Shown here piece after piece: positions 1-7,480 of a stretch of DNA of 64,000 bases. A program made the position numbers and the translations under genes. This DNA comes from Pengzhenrongella sicca (lineage in GTDB: Bacteria > Actinomycetota > Actinomycetes > Actinomycetales > Cellulomonadaceae). Within the stretch, counting starts at the first letter, position 1. Every line of letters begins with the position of its first letter. A model generated the notes under the pieces. It was not told where the DNA came from. It did no database searches and saw only the letters and a program-made list of their open reading frames with translations. Location: positions 4,092,001 through 4,156,000 of the forward strand of contig NZ_CP071868.1 of NCBI RefSeq assembly GCF_017569225.1, given 5' to 3'.

Positions 1-608
1 CCTACATCAGCACCGCCGGCATCTTCGACGGGGAGAAGGAGACGGCGTACACGGAGTTTGACACGCCGAACCCGCTCAACACCTACGGCGCCTCGAAGTA
101 CGAGGGCGAGCTCATCGTCGCCCGGACCGTCGAGCAGCACTTCATCATCCGGGCCGGCTGGATGGTCGGCGGCGGCGCGGCGAAGGACCACAAGTTCGTC
201 TCCCGGATCGTCGACCAGATCCGGGACGGCGCGCGGACCGTGCACGCCGTCACCGACAAGTTCGGGACGCCCACCTACGCGCCGGACTTCTCGCGCTGCC
301 TCCTCGGGCTGTTCGAGTCGGGCGTCTTCGGGCTCTACCACATGGCCTGCGGCGGCGCGGGCACCCGGTACGACGTCACCGCCCGCATCCTCGAGGTGCT
401 CGGCCGCACCGACATCGAGCTCGTGCCCGTCACCAGCGAGTTCTTCGCGGCGGAGTTCCCCTCCGTCCGGCCCCGCTCCGAGATCATGCGCAACATGGTG
501 CTCGACCTCCAGGGCATGAACACGATGCGCCCGTGGCGGGTCGCGGTCGGGGAGTACCTGCTGACCGAGTTCCCCGCCCTGCGCGCGAGCGACCGCATCC
601 CCGCCTAG
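1..608 (+). CDS. RmlD-like sugar-nucleotide reductase/epimerase (5' truncated)
   Basis: C-terminal part of an extended short-chain dehydrogenase/reductase; the start lies upstream of the window and the frame is read from base 3 to the TAG at 606-608. The visible part opens with YISTAGIF and contains the YGASKYEGE segment, which holds the family's YxxxK catalytic Tyr and Lys. Family members such as dTDP-4-dehydrorhamnose reductase (RmlD) or NAD-dependent epimerases act on nucleotide sugars in the cytoplasm. The conserved C-terminal stretch around the TPTYAPDF motif fits RmlD-like proteins. It precedes a GT75-like gene by 67 nt, so it probably supplies a sugar donor to this polysaccharide locus. 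The exact substrate cannot be read from sequence. Confidence 0.8.
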   Translation, partial: YISTAGIFDGEKETAYTEFDTPNPLNTYGASKYEGELIVARTVEQHFIIRAGWMVGGGAAKDHKFVSRIVDQIRDGARTVHAVTDKFGTPTYAPDFSRCLLGLFESGVFGLYHMACGGAGTRYDVTARILEVLGRTDIELVPVTSEFFAAEFPSVRPRSEIMRNMVLDLQGMNTMRPWRVAVGEYLLTEFPALRASDRIPA

Positions 609-675
609 ATCACCGCGGCGTCGTCCATCCCCGCGACAACCTCACCCCCGATCGGCTCACCCCGGAGGACCAGCC

Positions 676-1785
676 ATGACCACCGTGACCGTCCCGTCGC
701 CCGCGGACCAGGTGCCGCGCGGCGCCGACGCCCGCACCGTCTGCGTCGTCGTGCCCATGCCGAACGACCCGCCGTGGGAGCTCTTCGACGCCATCGCGCC
801 GGACATCCCGATCATCGTCAGCGACGACAGCGACGGGCACCTCGCGCCGCCGCCGCGCGAGAACGTGTACTACGTCGACTACGCCGCCCAGGAGGCGTAC
901 GCGGGCCGGCATTACGCCGCGATGCCGCACAAGAGCGCGGCGAGCCGCAACATCGGCCACTACATCGCCTGGAAGGAGGGGTTCGACGTCATCATCGCGC
1001 TGGACTACGACTGCCAGACCCGGCCGGGCTGGCTCGAGACCCACCTCGGCGCGCTCGGCCCGGTCACCGGCGCGCCCGGGGTCCGGCCGGTCGCGGACAA
1101 CGGGTGGGTCAACCCGATCACCAACGCGTTCGGCAACGGCGACGCCGTCTACGCGCGCGGCCTGCCGTACGAGTGGCGCAGCCCCGAGCTCGCCCGCACC
1201 AGCGAGGTGCCCGTGTCGGGCGACGTGCTGCTCAACCTGGGCGTGTGGGACGGCATCCTGGACCTCAACGGCATCGACAAGCTGTACGGCGGCGAGCCTG
1301 GCGACCCCGGGGTGCCGCCGGGCCCCGCGCGGATCGCCCTCGGGAACATCCCGGTCTGCGGCATGAACACGAGCTTCGTCCGGGACCTGACGCCCGCGTA
1401 CTACTTCCTCCCCGACGTGTGGGTCAACGGCTGGCAGCTCAGCCGCCACGACGACATCTGGGGCGGCTACATCACGAAGCGGCTGCTCGACCGCGGCGGC
1501 GACCTGCTGGCGTACGGCGGCCCGGTCGTCGGGCACACGAAGCAGACCCGGCTCGAGCGCGTCGTCGTGCTCGAGCAGTGGATGCACCTGATGTCGATGC
1601 CGTTCTACGATCTCGTCGACGAGGCGGTGGCCCGGGTCGACGACGGCTCGTACGCCCAGATGTTCGACCACTTCGTCGAGGAGTACACCCGCCTCGTCGG
1701 CAAGGCCGCCGTGCCCGCGCACTACCGGGCCGTCTACCGCGAGCTGGGCGACTGGATGGGGCGCTGGGCCCGGGCGTTCCGATGA
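676..1785 (+). CDS. RGP / UDP-arabinopyranose mutase-like protein (GT75-like)
   Basis: 369 aa, ATG start. The protein aligns by eye with the reversibly glycosylated polypeptide family (alpha-1,4-glucan-protein synthase, plant UDP-arabinopyranose mutases): a DDSDG motif near residue 50, an ALDYDC segment matching the family's DDDC acidic motif, a LLNLGVWDGILDLNG segment matching the family's LWLN...D region, then IPVCGMNTSFVRDL, HDDIWGGY and a conserved GHTK. Known members interconvert UDP-arabinopyranose and arabinofuranose or self-glycosylate. It is cytoplasmic, with no signal peptide. The gene overlaps the next start by 4 bp (ATGA), so it is translated with an acyltransferase and a GT4 enzyme. 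Mutase activity is an inference; a sugar-binding or transferase role is also possible. Confidence 0.75.
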   Translation: MTTVTVPSPADQVPRGADARTVCVVVPMPNDPPWELFDAIAPDIPIIVSDDSDGHLAPPPRENVYYVDYAAQEAYAGRHYAAMPHKSAASRNIGHYIAWKEGFDVIIALDYDCQTRPGWLETHLGALGPVTGAPGVRPVADNGWVNPITNAFGNGDAVYARGLPYEWRSPELARTSEVPVSGDVLLNLGVWDGILDLNGIDKLYGGEPGDPGVPPGPARIALGNIPVCGMNTSFVRDLTPAYYFLPDVWVNGWQLSRHDDIWGGYITKRLLDRGGDLLAYGGPVVGHTKQTRLERVVVLEQWMHLMSMPFYDLVDEAVARVDDGSYAQMFDHFVEEYTRLVGKAAVPAHYRAVYRELGDWMGRWARAFR

Positions 1786-2426
1786 CCGCGCGGCCGGCCA
1801 ACCCGCCGCTGTGGGACGCGCTGCGCGCCGACGCCGCGGAGCTCGGCGCCGTCAAGGGCTCGACGGCGCGCGGCTGGGCCGCCGCCGCCGACGTGCTCAC
1901 TCTCCCCGGCTTCTGGGCCGTCCTGCTGTGGCGCGTCGGCAACGCGCTGCACGAGCGCGGGCTGCGTCCGCTGTCCCGGCTCACGTACGTCGCGAACCTC
2001 GTCCTGTTCGGCGCGGACCTGCCGGCGGGCGCCGTCGTCGGCGCGGGCCTGGTCCTCCCGCACCCCGTGGGGGTCGCCCTGGCGAGCGACGTCGTGATCG
2101 GGGCCCGGTGCCGCATCATGCGGGGGGTCGGGGTCGGCGGGAGCGGGCACGCGGGGCGCGTCGGTCACCCCGTGATCGGCGACGACGTCTGGCTGCTGGA
2201 CAGGTCGGCGGTGTTCGGGCCGGTCCGGATCGGCGACCGCGCGGTCATCGGCGCGTCCGCGGTCGTCGGGCAGGACATCGAGGCCGGGATGCTCGTGCTC
2301 GTGAGCCGGGCGAGCACCGAGCTGCGCATCCGGCCCCGGACCGACCTCGCCCCCGACCTCGCCCCGGACCTCGACGCCAGCGAGCTCGTCGTCCCCGACC
2401 TCGACGCCAGCGAGCCGGCGTCGTGA
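1782..2426 (+). CDS. Serine-acetyltransferase-like hexapeptide-repeat acyltransferase
   Basis: 214 aa. The start is the ATG inside the ATGA overlap with the upstream gene. A helical N-terminal part (about residues 1-75) is followed by a left-handed beta-helix region with hexapeptide character (GAVVGAGLVLPHPVGVALASDVVIGARC, then GDDVWLLDRSAVFGPVRIGDRAVIGASAVV). The order matches CysE-like acetyltransferases found in polysaccharide loci. It most likely O-acetylates a sugar using acetyl-CoA in the cytoplasm. A true role in cysteine synthesis is less likely because the neighbours are glycosyltransferases. The last 40 residues are an Asp/Pro-rich tail with an imperfect repeat (DLAPDLAPDLDASELVVPDLDAS) encoded by repeated DNA. 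Confidence 0.78.
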   Translation: MTARPANPPLWDALRADAAELGAVKGSTARGWAAAADVLTLPGFWAVLLWRVGNALHERGLRPLSRLTYVANLVLFGADLPAGAVVGAGLVLPHPVGVALASDVVIGARCRIMRGVGVGGSGHAGRVGHPVIGDDVWLLDRSAVFGPVRIGDRAVIGASAVVGQDIEAGMLVLVSRASTELRIRPRTDLAPDLAPDLDASELVVPDLDASEPAS

Positions 2427-3604
2427 TCATCGCCATCGACGCGACGTCGATCGGGTCGGGCCTCGGCGGCGACGAGACGCTCGCGCGCGGGCTGTTGCGC
2501 GGGCTCGCGCGGGCCGTCCGCGCCGGGGACCAGGTGCTCGTGCTCGCCGCCCACGGCGCCGAGCTACCGCGCGAGGCGCTCGTCGACCCCGCGTTCGCGG
2601 TCGAGCGGGTGACGCGCCGGCCCGGTGCGGTGCACTTCACCCTCACCATGCCGTGGTGGCTGTTCCGGCTCGCTGACCGCGGGCTGCGCCCGGACGTCGT
2701 CGTCGCGACCACCCACGCGCCCGTGCGCTCGCCGGCCCCGGTCGCGCTGCTGGTGACCGACCTGTCGTTCCGGCACGTCCCGGACGCCTACCCGGCCGCG
2801 ACCCGCGCTCGGCTCCGCCTGCTGATCGGGCGGCAGGTCACGACGGCGGCCGCGGTGCTCACGATCAGCGAGTTCTGCCGCCAGGACCTCATCGCCACGT
2901 ACGGGCTCCCGCCGGCCGCCGTGACCGTCGTGCCGCTGTCCGTCGACGAGCCGAGCCCGGTCGACCCGCCGGTGCGGGCCGACCTGCGCCGGCGCGGGGT
3001 CCGCGAGCCCTACCTGCTGTACCTGGGCAACCTGCACCCGCGCAAGAACGTCCCCCGCGCGATCGCCGCGTTCCGCCGGCTGCAGCGCGAGCCCGACGCC
3101 GCGCTCGAAAGCCTGCAGCTCGTGGTCGCGGGCCGGGCGTGGTTCGGCTCCAGCGCCGAGGCGAGCGCCGCGGCCGGCGCCCCGGCCGGGGCCGTGCTCT
3201 TCCTCGACCGGGTCAGCGACGCCGAGCGCGAGGCGCTCCTGCGCGACGCCGTCGGGCTGGTCTACCTGTCGACGTTCGAGGGCTTCGGCCTGCCGCCGCT
3301 CGAGGCGATGGCGCGCGACACGCCGGTCCTCGCCTCGACGGCGACGGCCATCCCCGAGGTGTGCGGCGACGGCGCGCTGCTGGTGGACCCGCGCGACGAC
3401 GGCGCGATCGTGGCGGGAATGCGGCGGCTCGTGGCCGACGGCGACCTGCGCGAGCGCCTCGTGCGCGCCGGCCGGGCCCGCGTCGCGCACTACGGCCCCG
3501 CCGCGACGGGCGCGGCGCTGTACGGGGCCCTGACCGCGGTCGCCGCCCGCGGCGCCACGACCCCCCGCGGCGCCCACAGCCCCCGAACCCGCCTCGCGGG
3601 GTGA
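2423..3604 (+). CDS. GT4-type glycosyltransferase
   Basis: 393 aa, starting at a GTG that overlaps the previous stop (GTGA). Two Rossmann-like halves of the GT-B fold are recognisable. The C-terminal half carries LYLGNLHPRKNVPRAIAAF (donor-domain start, near residue 200) and STFEGFGLPPLEAMARDTPVL, the family's EX7E motif, near residues 284-296. Such enzymes transfer a sugar from a nucleotide donor to a lipid- or sugar-linked acceptor on the cytoplasmic face of the membrane. No signal peptide or membrane helix is seen. It is translationally coupled on both sides, supporting one operon for a surface glycan. Donor and acceptor are unknown. Confidence 0.88.
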   Translation: MIIAIDATSIGSGLGGDETLARGLLRGLARAVRAGDQVLVLAAHGAELPREALVDPAFAVERVTRRPGAVHFTLTMPWWLFRLADRGLRPDVVVATTHAPVRSPAPVALLVTDLSFRHVPDAYPAATRARLRLLIGRQVTTAAAVLTISEFCRQDLIATYGLPPAAVTVVPLSVDEPSPVDPPVRADLRRRGVREPYLLYLGNLHPRKNVPRAIAAFRRLQREPDAALESLQLVVAGRAWFGSSAEASAAAGAPAGAVLFLDRVSDAEREALLRDAVGLVYLSTFEGFGLPPLEAMARDTPVLASTATAIPEVCGDGALLVDPRDDGAIVAGMRRLVADGDLRERLVRAGRARVAHYGPAATGAALYGALTAVAARGATTPRGAHSPRTRLAG

Positions 3605-4638
3605 GGGGGGTGCGCCGGGGTCCCCGCATCGCGCTGGTCACGGTCACGGTCGTCGCCACCGCGGCGATCGTGGCGCTCGGGGTGATCGCCCTGGTGCTGT
3701 CCCGGCTCGGCGGGGATCCCGCCGAGGTGCCCGCCGGGTGGGCGGCGCCGGCCGCGCTGCCGGTCTCGGCGCCGCTGCCCGCCGACCGGCTCGCCTTCGA
3801 CTCCGACCGGACCGGCACCTTCGAGATCTTCGCCGTCGGCACGGACGGCTCGTCGCCCGTCCAGCTCACCGAGGACGACGCCTACGACTCCTGGTCGCCG
3901 CGCCTGTCCCCGGACCGGCGCACGATCCTGGTCCACCGGGCGCCGGCGGGCAAGCACGACCTGGACCCGGCCGCCGTGAGCATCTGGGCGATCGCGGCCG
4001 ACGGCACCGGGCTCGTCGAGCTGCGCCCCGCGGGCCTCGACGGCTGGGTGTTCCAGGGCCACGCCGAGTGGTCGCCCGACGGCGGCTCGCTCGTGCTGTT
4101 CGGGGGCAGCCGCCTCAGCCCGCAGATCCACGTGACCGACGCCCTCGGGCAGCATCCCCGCGCGGTCACGGATCGTGGCGGCACGAACCTCGACCCGTCC
4201 TTCGCGCCGGACGGCGCCGAGATCGTGTTCGTCGGCTGCCCGAGCGCGATCTGCACCGAGCGGGACTACGAGATCTTCCGCATCCCGACCGAAGGCGGCG
4301 AGGCGATCCGGGTGACGACCGACGACCTGCGCGACCACGACCCGTACTGGTCGCCGGACGGCGCCCGGCTGGCGTGGCTCACGGCCTTCGGCGGCCCCGG
4401 CGTGGGCGTGTGGGACGTCCGGATCGCGGCCGCCGACGGCGCCGACCCGGTCCGGCTGTTCGGCGACGCGGGCGTGACAAGCCGGCCGGCGTTTTCGGCG
4501 GACTCCCGCACCGTCTTCGTGCACCGGATCCCCCCGGGGGGCACCACGTTCGGGGTGTTTCGGATCGGCGTCGACGGCGCGGGGCCGGTCGAGGTGACGT
4601 CGGGCCAGCCGGGCAGCAACGAATACCCGTCCCCCTAG
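3601..4638 (+). CDS. Membrane-anchored TolB-like beta-propeller (PD40 repeats)
   Basis: 345 aa, chosen to start at the GTG that forms a GTGA overlap with the upstream glycosyltransferase; a GTG nine bases later is an alternative. Residues about 9-31 are one hydrophobic helix (IALVTVTVVATAAIVALGVI), so the rest is probably outside the cell. The ectodomain has repeated SPDG/FAPDG/SADS blades (SPRLSPDRR, AEWSPDGG, PSFAPDGA, PYWSPDGA, PAFSADSR) typical of the WD40-like PD40/TolB repeat. The fold usually binds protein or carbohydrate partners. Being last in the operon, it may be a scaffold or sensor for the glycan made by the preceding enzymes (inference). Confidence 0.78.
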   Translation: MRGVRRGPRIALVTVTVVATAAIVALGVIALVLSRLGGDPAEVPAGWAAPAALPVSAPLPADRLAFDSDRTGTFEIFAVGTDGSSPVQLTEDDAYDSWSPRLSPDRRTILVHRAPAGKHDLDPAAVSIWAIAADGTGLVELRPAGLDGWVFQGHAEWSPDGGSLVLFGGSRLSPQIHVTDALGQHPRAVTDRGGTNLDPSFAPDGAEIVFVGCPSAICTERDYEIFRIPTEGGEAIRVTTDDLRDHDPYWSPDGARLAWLTAFGGPGVGVWDVRIAAADGADPVRLFGDAGVTSRPAFSADSRTVFVHRIPPGGTTFGVFRIGVDGAGPVEVTSGQPGSNEYPSP

Positions 4639-4647
4639 GAACCGCCG

Positions 4648-4707
4648 CTCCCTCTCTCCCCTCTCCCCTCTCTCCCATCTCCCATCCCCCATCCCCCATC
4701 CCCCATT
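4648..4707. repeat. Polypyrimidine low-complexity tract
   Basis: About 60 bases that are almost only C and T on the plus strand, interrupted by a few A. It begins as CT-rich runs and ends as three to four copies of a 7-base CCCCCAT unit. It sits between the stop of the TolB-like gene and the promoter of the first PQQ-propeller gene. Such homopurine/homopyrimidine stretches can slip during replication or form triplex DNA. No coding function is visible. Confidence 0.85.
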
Positions 4708-4712
4708 AGGGT
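4707..4712 (+). promoter_or_regulatory. -10 box (TAGGGT) of a leaderless transcript
   Basis: TAGGGT lies exactly 6 nt before the GTG at 4719. The same geometry (TANNNT, 6 nt, start codon) occurs before the two paralogous propeller genes and supports the chosen start. The polypyrimidine tract occupies the place of the -35 region. Confidence 0.55.
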
Positions 4713-4718
4713 CGTGGA

Positions 4719-6311
4719 GTGGGGGATCGGCGGGGTGAGTTGCAGGACGTCGAGCTCGTCGAGGTCGACGCGGCGGAGCTGGGCGCGCCTGCGCCAGCCC
4801 GCGGTGCCGACGGCGTGCCGCCCGTCCCCCGACGGGCCCGTGACCCGCGCCGGCGCCGGCGGGCGCTCGCGGCCGTCGGCCTCGTGGTGGCCGCCGTGGT
4901 GGCCAGCTCGGCCGTGACGACCGCGCGGGAGAACGCGCGCCTCGCGCGGCTCGCGGACCTCCCGGGGTTCCTCACCCCGATCAACGGCCCGATGACGGTG
5001 CGGTGGCGGGCGGACGGCTCGACCTTCGGCGGCATGTCAGCGTTCGACGGCACGTTGCTCGGCGCGAGCTTCGGCGAGGGCGGAGCCGCCGAGGTCGTCG
5101 CGCTCGACCCGCGCACCGGCGCCGAGCGGTGGCGCACCGAGATCCGGGCCGCCGGCGTCGACGACTCGTGGCCCGGCTGCTCCTTTCCGTCCGAGCCCGG
5201 CGACCTCGGCGACCTCGGCGACCTTCCCGGGAGCGCCCTGCCCGCGATCGTCTGCGTCGTCGTCGACGAGTCGGTCCCGACCGGCACCATCGAGAACGGG
5301 CAGAGCCTCGTCCCGGTGCGTGCCCACCTGACCGTCCTCGACCCGACGACCGGCGCCGTGCTGGACGAGCGGCCGACGTACGCGACCGCCGGCGTCGCCC
5401 CGCTCGGCACCGACATCGTGCTGACCCACATCGACGATGCCGGGCACCTCCAGGCCGAGCGCTTGGACCCGCTCGGCGGCCAGCCCCGGTGGACCTTTCG
5501 CACCCCGGACCCCGTCAGCATGGACGACTTCGGGTACCCGCAGGGCTGGACCACGACGGCGGAGGGCCTCGTGGTCGTCCGCGCGCCCGCCGAGATCGAT
5601 CCCGCCGTCGGCACCTGGCGCGAGCTGGCGTGGGTGCTCTCGCCCGACGGCGAGGTCCTGCGCTCCCCAGAGCCCACGGCCGCCCCGCAGGCCGACTGGA
5701 CCGAGGCGCTCGCTGGCGGCGCCCTGATCGGCGAGCACCTGAGCACCACCACGGGCGCCGTCGCGACGCGGATCGTCGAGGTCACGACCGGCCGGACCTT
5801 CACCATCGACGGCTACCCCGTGGCGGCCGGCCCCGACGACGGCTCGCTGCCCGGCCTGCTCCTGGCCATGACCGAGAACGACCGGTCCCTGCGCGCCTAC
5901 GACCTCGCGACGGGGGAGCCTGCCTGGACCAGCTCCCGGTCGGGCGGGAACGACCTCACGCGATCGGGCTCCACCAGCACTCCCGTGGCCCTGGACGGGC
6001 GGCTCATCCAGATCGAGTCGAAGGCGCTGACCGCGATCGACGGGCGTACCGGCGAGACGGTCTGGTCCACGCCGCTGGAGCGCCCGCCGGACAGCTACGG
6101 CGGCAACGCCGCGACCGGCCAGCTCGCCACCGACGGCCGGCTGATCCTGCTGAGCGAACCCGACCCGGACGGGGGCGCGGCGCTCGTCGCGTACGCCGTC
6201 GCCGACGGTCGGCGGCTGTGGGCGGCTGACCTGCCCGGGGACCTGTACCTCCTGCCGATCGGCGGCGCGTTGTACGGCTGGTCCGGTTCCGGGGTCGTCG
6301 CGCTGGGGTAG
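4719..6311 (+). CDS. PQQ-type beta-propeller membrane protein, paralogue 1
   Basis: 530 aa from GTG 4719, supported by the leaderless -10 box. A short acidic N-terminus carrying DVELVEVDAAEL is followed by basic residues and one membrane helix at about residues 49-66. The ectodomain then starts with the shared LTPINGPMTVRWR block and contains PQQ/quinoprotein-like propeller blades: VVALDPRTGAERWR, LTVLDPTTGAV, LRAYDLATGEPAWT, LTAIDGRTGETVWS and DGRRLWAADL. Two cysteines (PGCSFP and CVVVDE) are kept in all three paralogues and could form a disulfide. The protein probably faces the cell exterior. The fold usually binds partners and is not necessarily an enzyme; function unknown. It is about 40 residues longer than paralogues 2 (15189) and 3 (20760). 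Confidence 0.75.
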   Translation: MGDRRGELQDVELVEVDAAELGAPAPARGADGVPPVPRRARDPRRRRRALAAVGLVVAAVVASSAVTTARENARLARLADLPGFLTPINGPMTVRWRADGSTFGGMSAFDGTLLGASFGEGGAAEVVALDPRTGAERWRTEIRAAGVDDSWPGCSFPSEPGDLGDLGDLPGSALPAIVCVVVDESVPTGTIENGQSLVPVRAHLTVLDPTTGAVLDERPTYATAGVAPLGTDIVLTHIDDAGHLQAERLDPLGGQPRWTFRTPDPVSMDDFGYPQGWTTTAEGLVVVRAPAEIDPAVGTWRELAWVLSPDGEVLRSPEPTAAPQADWTEALAGGALIGEHLSTTTGAVATRIVEVTTGRTFTIDGYPVAAGPDDGSLPGLLLAMTENDRSLRAYDLATGEPAWTSSRSGGNDLTRSGSTSTPVALDGRLIQIESKALTAIDGRTGETVWSTPLERPPDSYGGNAATGQLATDGRLILLSEPDPDGGAALVAYAVADGRRLWAADLPGDLYLLPIGGALYGWSGSGVVALG

Positions 6312-6332
6312 CAGCCCGGCGGGCGGGCGCGT

Positions 6333-6338
6333 TAAGGT
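6333..6338 (+). promoter_or_regulatory. Likely -10 box (TAAGGT) of the riboswitch transcript
   Basis: TAAGGT lies about 45 nt upstream of the first conserved riboswitch base and 22 nt after the stop of the preceding gene. A start near 6345 would place the whole riboswitch in the leader. Confidence 0.4.
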
Positions 6339-6378
6339 CGGCTGTCCCCGGTCCACCGGGGCCACCCGGGGCGGACCG

Positions 6379-6550
6379 CCGAGTCCTGTCACCGCCGCGG
6401 GTCAGCGCGTCTTTCGCTGGCAGGAGCGGGGGAACCAGGTAGTCCGGGCACCGGTGACGGTGCCCTTGGGGTGAAGCCGATCGTGACGATCGGCCGGGCG
6501 AACTCCCGCCCGAATCCGACAGCTCACCCCGCAGGCGACCGGAGAGGTCC
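6379..6550 (+). promoter_or_regulatory. Cyclic di-AMP riboswitch (ydaO/yuaA class)
   Basis: The leader of the NlpC/P60 gene carries the conserved blocks of the ydaO-yuaA family in order: GAGTCCTGTC, CAGGAGCGGGGGAACCAGG near 6421, TTGGGGTGAAGCCG near 6466, the variable hairpin CGATCGTGACGATCG, then CCGCCCGAATCCGACAGC near 6507 and ACCCCGCAGGCG followed by GGAGAGG. This RNA binds cyclic di-AMP and normally turns expression off when the ligand is high. In actinobacteria it typically precedes cell-wall hydrolase genes, as it does here. The GGAGAGG at its 3' end is also the ribosome binding site, so control could act on translation or elongation. Confidence 0.88.
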
Positions 6551-6553
6551 CCC

Positions 6554-7336
6554 ATGCCCGAGAGCTCGTCGCCCGCCCGCCATCGCTCGGCCGCCCGGCC
6601 GACCACCTCCCTGACCGACCTGACCGCGGGCGCCACCGGCGCCATCGCCCTGGTGGGCCGCCGTTCGGCCGTCGCGCTCGCCTCGTCCGGGCTCGTGCTC
6701 TCGGCGTTTGCCGCGCCGGCCGCCGCCGCCCCGCTCGCCACGAGCCCGCACGCGAGCTCCGCGGGCCTGCCCGGCGTGGACACGACCGGCGTCACGGCCT
6801 CCGCGCGCGCGCTGCTGGAGACCTCGGCGACCGTGTCGGTCCCGGCCGACACCGCGTGGTCGCTCGACGTGCCCGCGCTCACGGCCGTCGTCGACCCGCC
6901 GCCGGAGCCCGAGCCCGAGCGGGTCGTCACGACCGCCGCGTCCGACGACGCCGCCTCCGACGCGGAGTCCGCGAGCGACGCCGACGCCGCCGTGCCCGCC
7001 GGCGCCGTCGGGAGCGCCGTCATCGAGATCGCGTCCCGGTACGTCGGGGTCCCGTACCTGTGGGGCGGCGGCACCCCCGGCGGCTTCGACTGCTCCGGGT
7101 TCACCTCGTACGTGTACGCCCAGCTCGGCATCACCCTGCCGCACTCCTCGGCGTCCCAGCGCAACGTCGGCACGGTCGTCTCGGAGGCCGACGCCCAGGC
7201 GGGCGACCTCATCGTCACCCCCGGCCACGTCGCGCTGTACGCGGGCGACGGCATGCTCATCGACGCGACCCCCGGCGACTCGATCAAGTTCCACGAGGTG
7301 TACCAGTCCAACCCGGTCTACATCCGCGTCGGCTGA
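6554..7336 (+). CDS. Secreted NlpC/P60 peptidoglycan hydrolase
   Basis: 260 aa. An unusually long N-terminal segment ends in a hydrophobic stretch and an Ala-rich cleavage-like site (SAFAAPAAAAPLA, about residues 50-60), giving a plausible signal peptide. A Pro/Glu/Asp-rich spacer leads to a C-terminal NlpC/P60 domain (about residues 150-260): YVGVPYLWGG, catalytic Cys180 in FDCSGF, and His225 in PGHVALY. These cysteine peptidases cut gamma-D-Glu/diamino-acid bonds in peptide stems. It has no LysM or SH3 wall-binding domain, so it is a compact RipB-like enzyme. The c-di-AMP riboswitch directly upstream implies control by cell-wall or osmotic state. Confidence 0.9.
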   Translation: MPESSSPARHRSAARPTTSLTDLTAGATGAIALVGRRSAVALASSGLVLSAFAAPAAAAPLATSPHASSAGLPGVDTTGVTASARALLETSATVSVPADTAWSLDVPALTAVVDPPPEPEPERVVTTAASDDAASDAESASDADAAVPAGAVGSAVIEIASRYVGVPYLWGGGTPGGFDCSGFTSYVYAQLGITLPHSSASQRNVGTVVSEADAQAGDLIVTPGHVALYAGDGMLIDATPGDSIKFHEVYQSNPVYIRVG

Positions 7337-7387
7337 CGCTCGCCCGGCGCCACGTCCGGGTGACGGCGCGCTGATCCGAACGGGGGA

Positions 7388-7409
7388 ACCCGCGCCCATC
7401 TGCGCGGGT
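7388..7409 (+). terminator. Hairpin after the NlpC/P60 gene
   Basis: Perfect 8-bp stem ACCCGCGC / GCGCGGGT with a 6-nt loop, about 50 nt after the stop codon and 70 nt before the GGDEF-EAL gene. There is no T run, which is common for actinobacterial terminators. It could instead be a leader hairpin of the downstream gene. Confidence 0.45.
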
Positions 7410-7480
7410 GACGGTCCCGCCCCCAGGCACGGGCCGGGGCCGCGCCTCAACTCGGCGGCCGGGCCGACGATGGGTCCGGT

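Noticed and set aside
7388-7409. Second riboswitch before the GGDEF-EAL gene
   Set aside because: The hairpin is perfect but no conserved c-di-GMP riboswitch core is present, so it is listed only as a hairpin/terminator.
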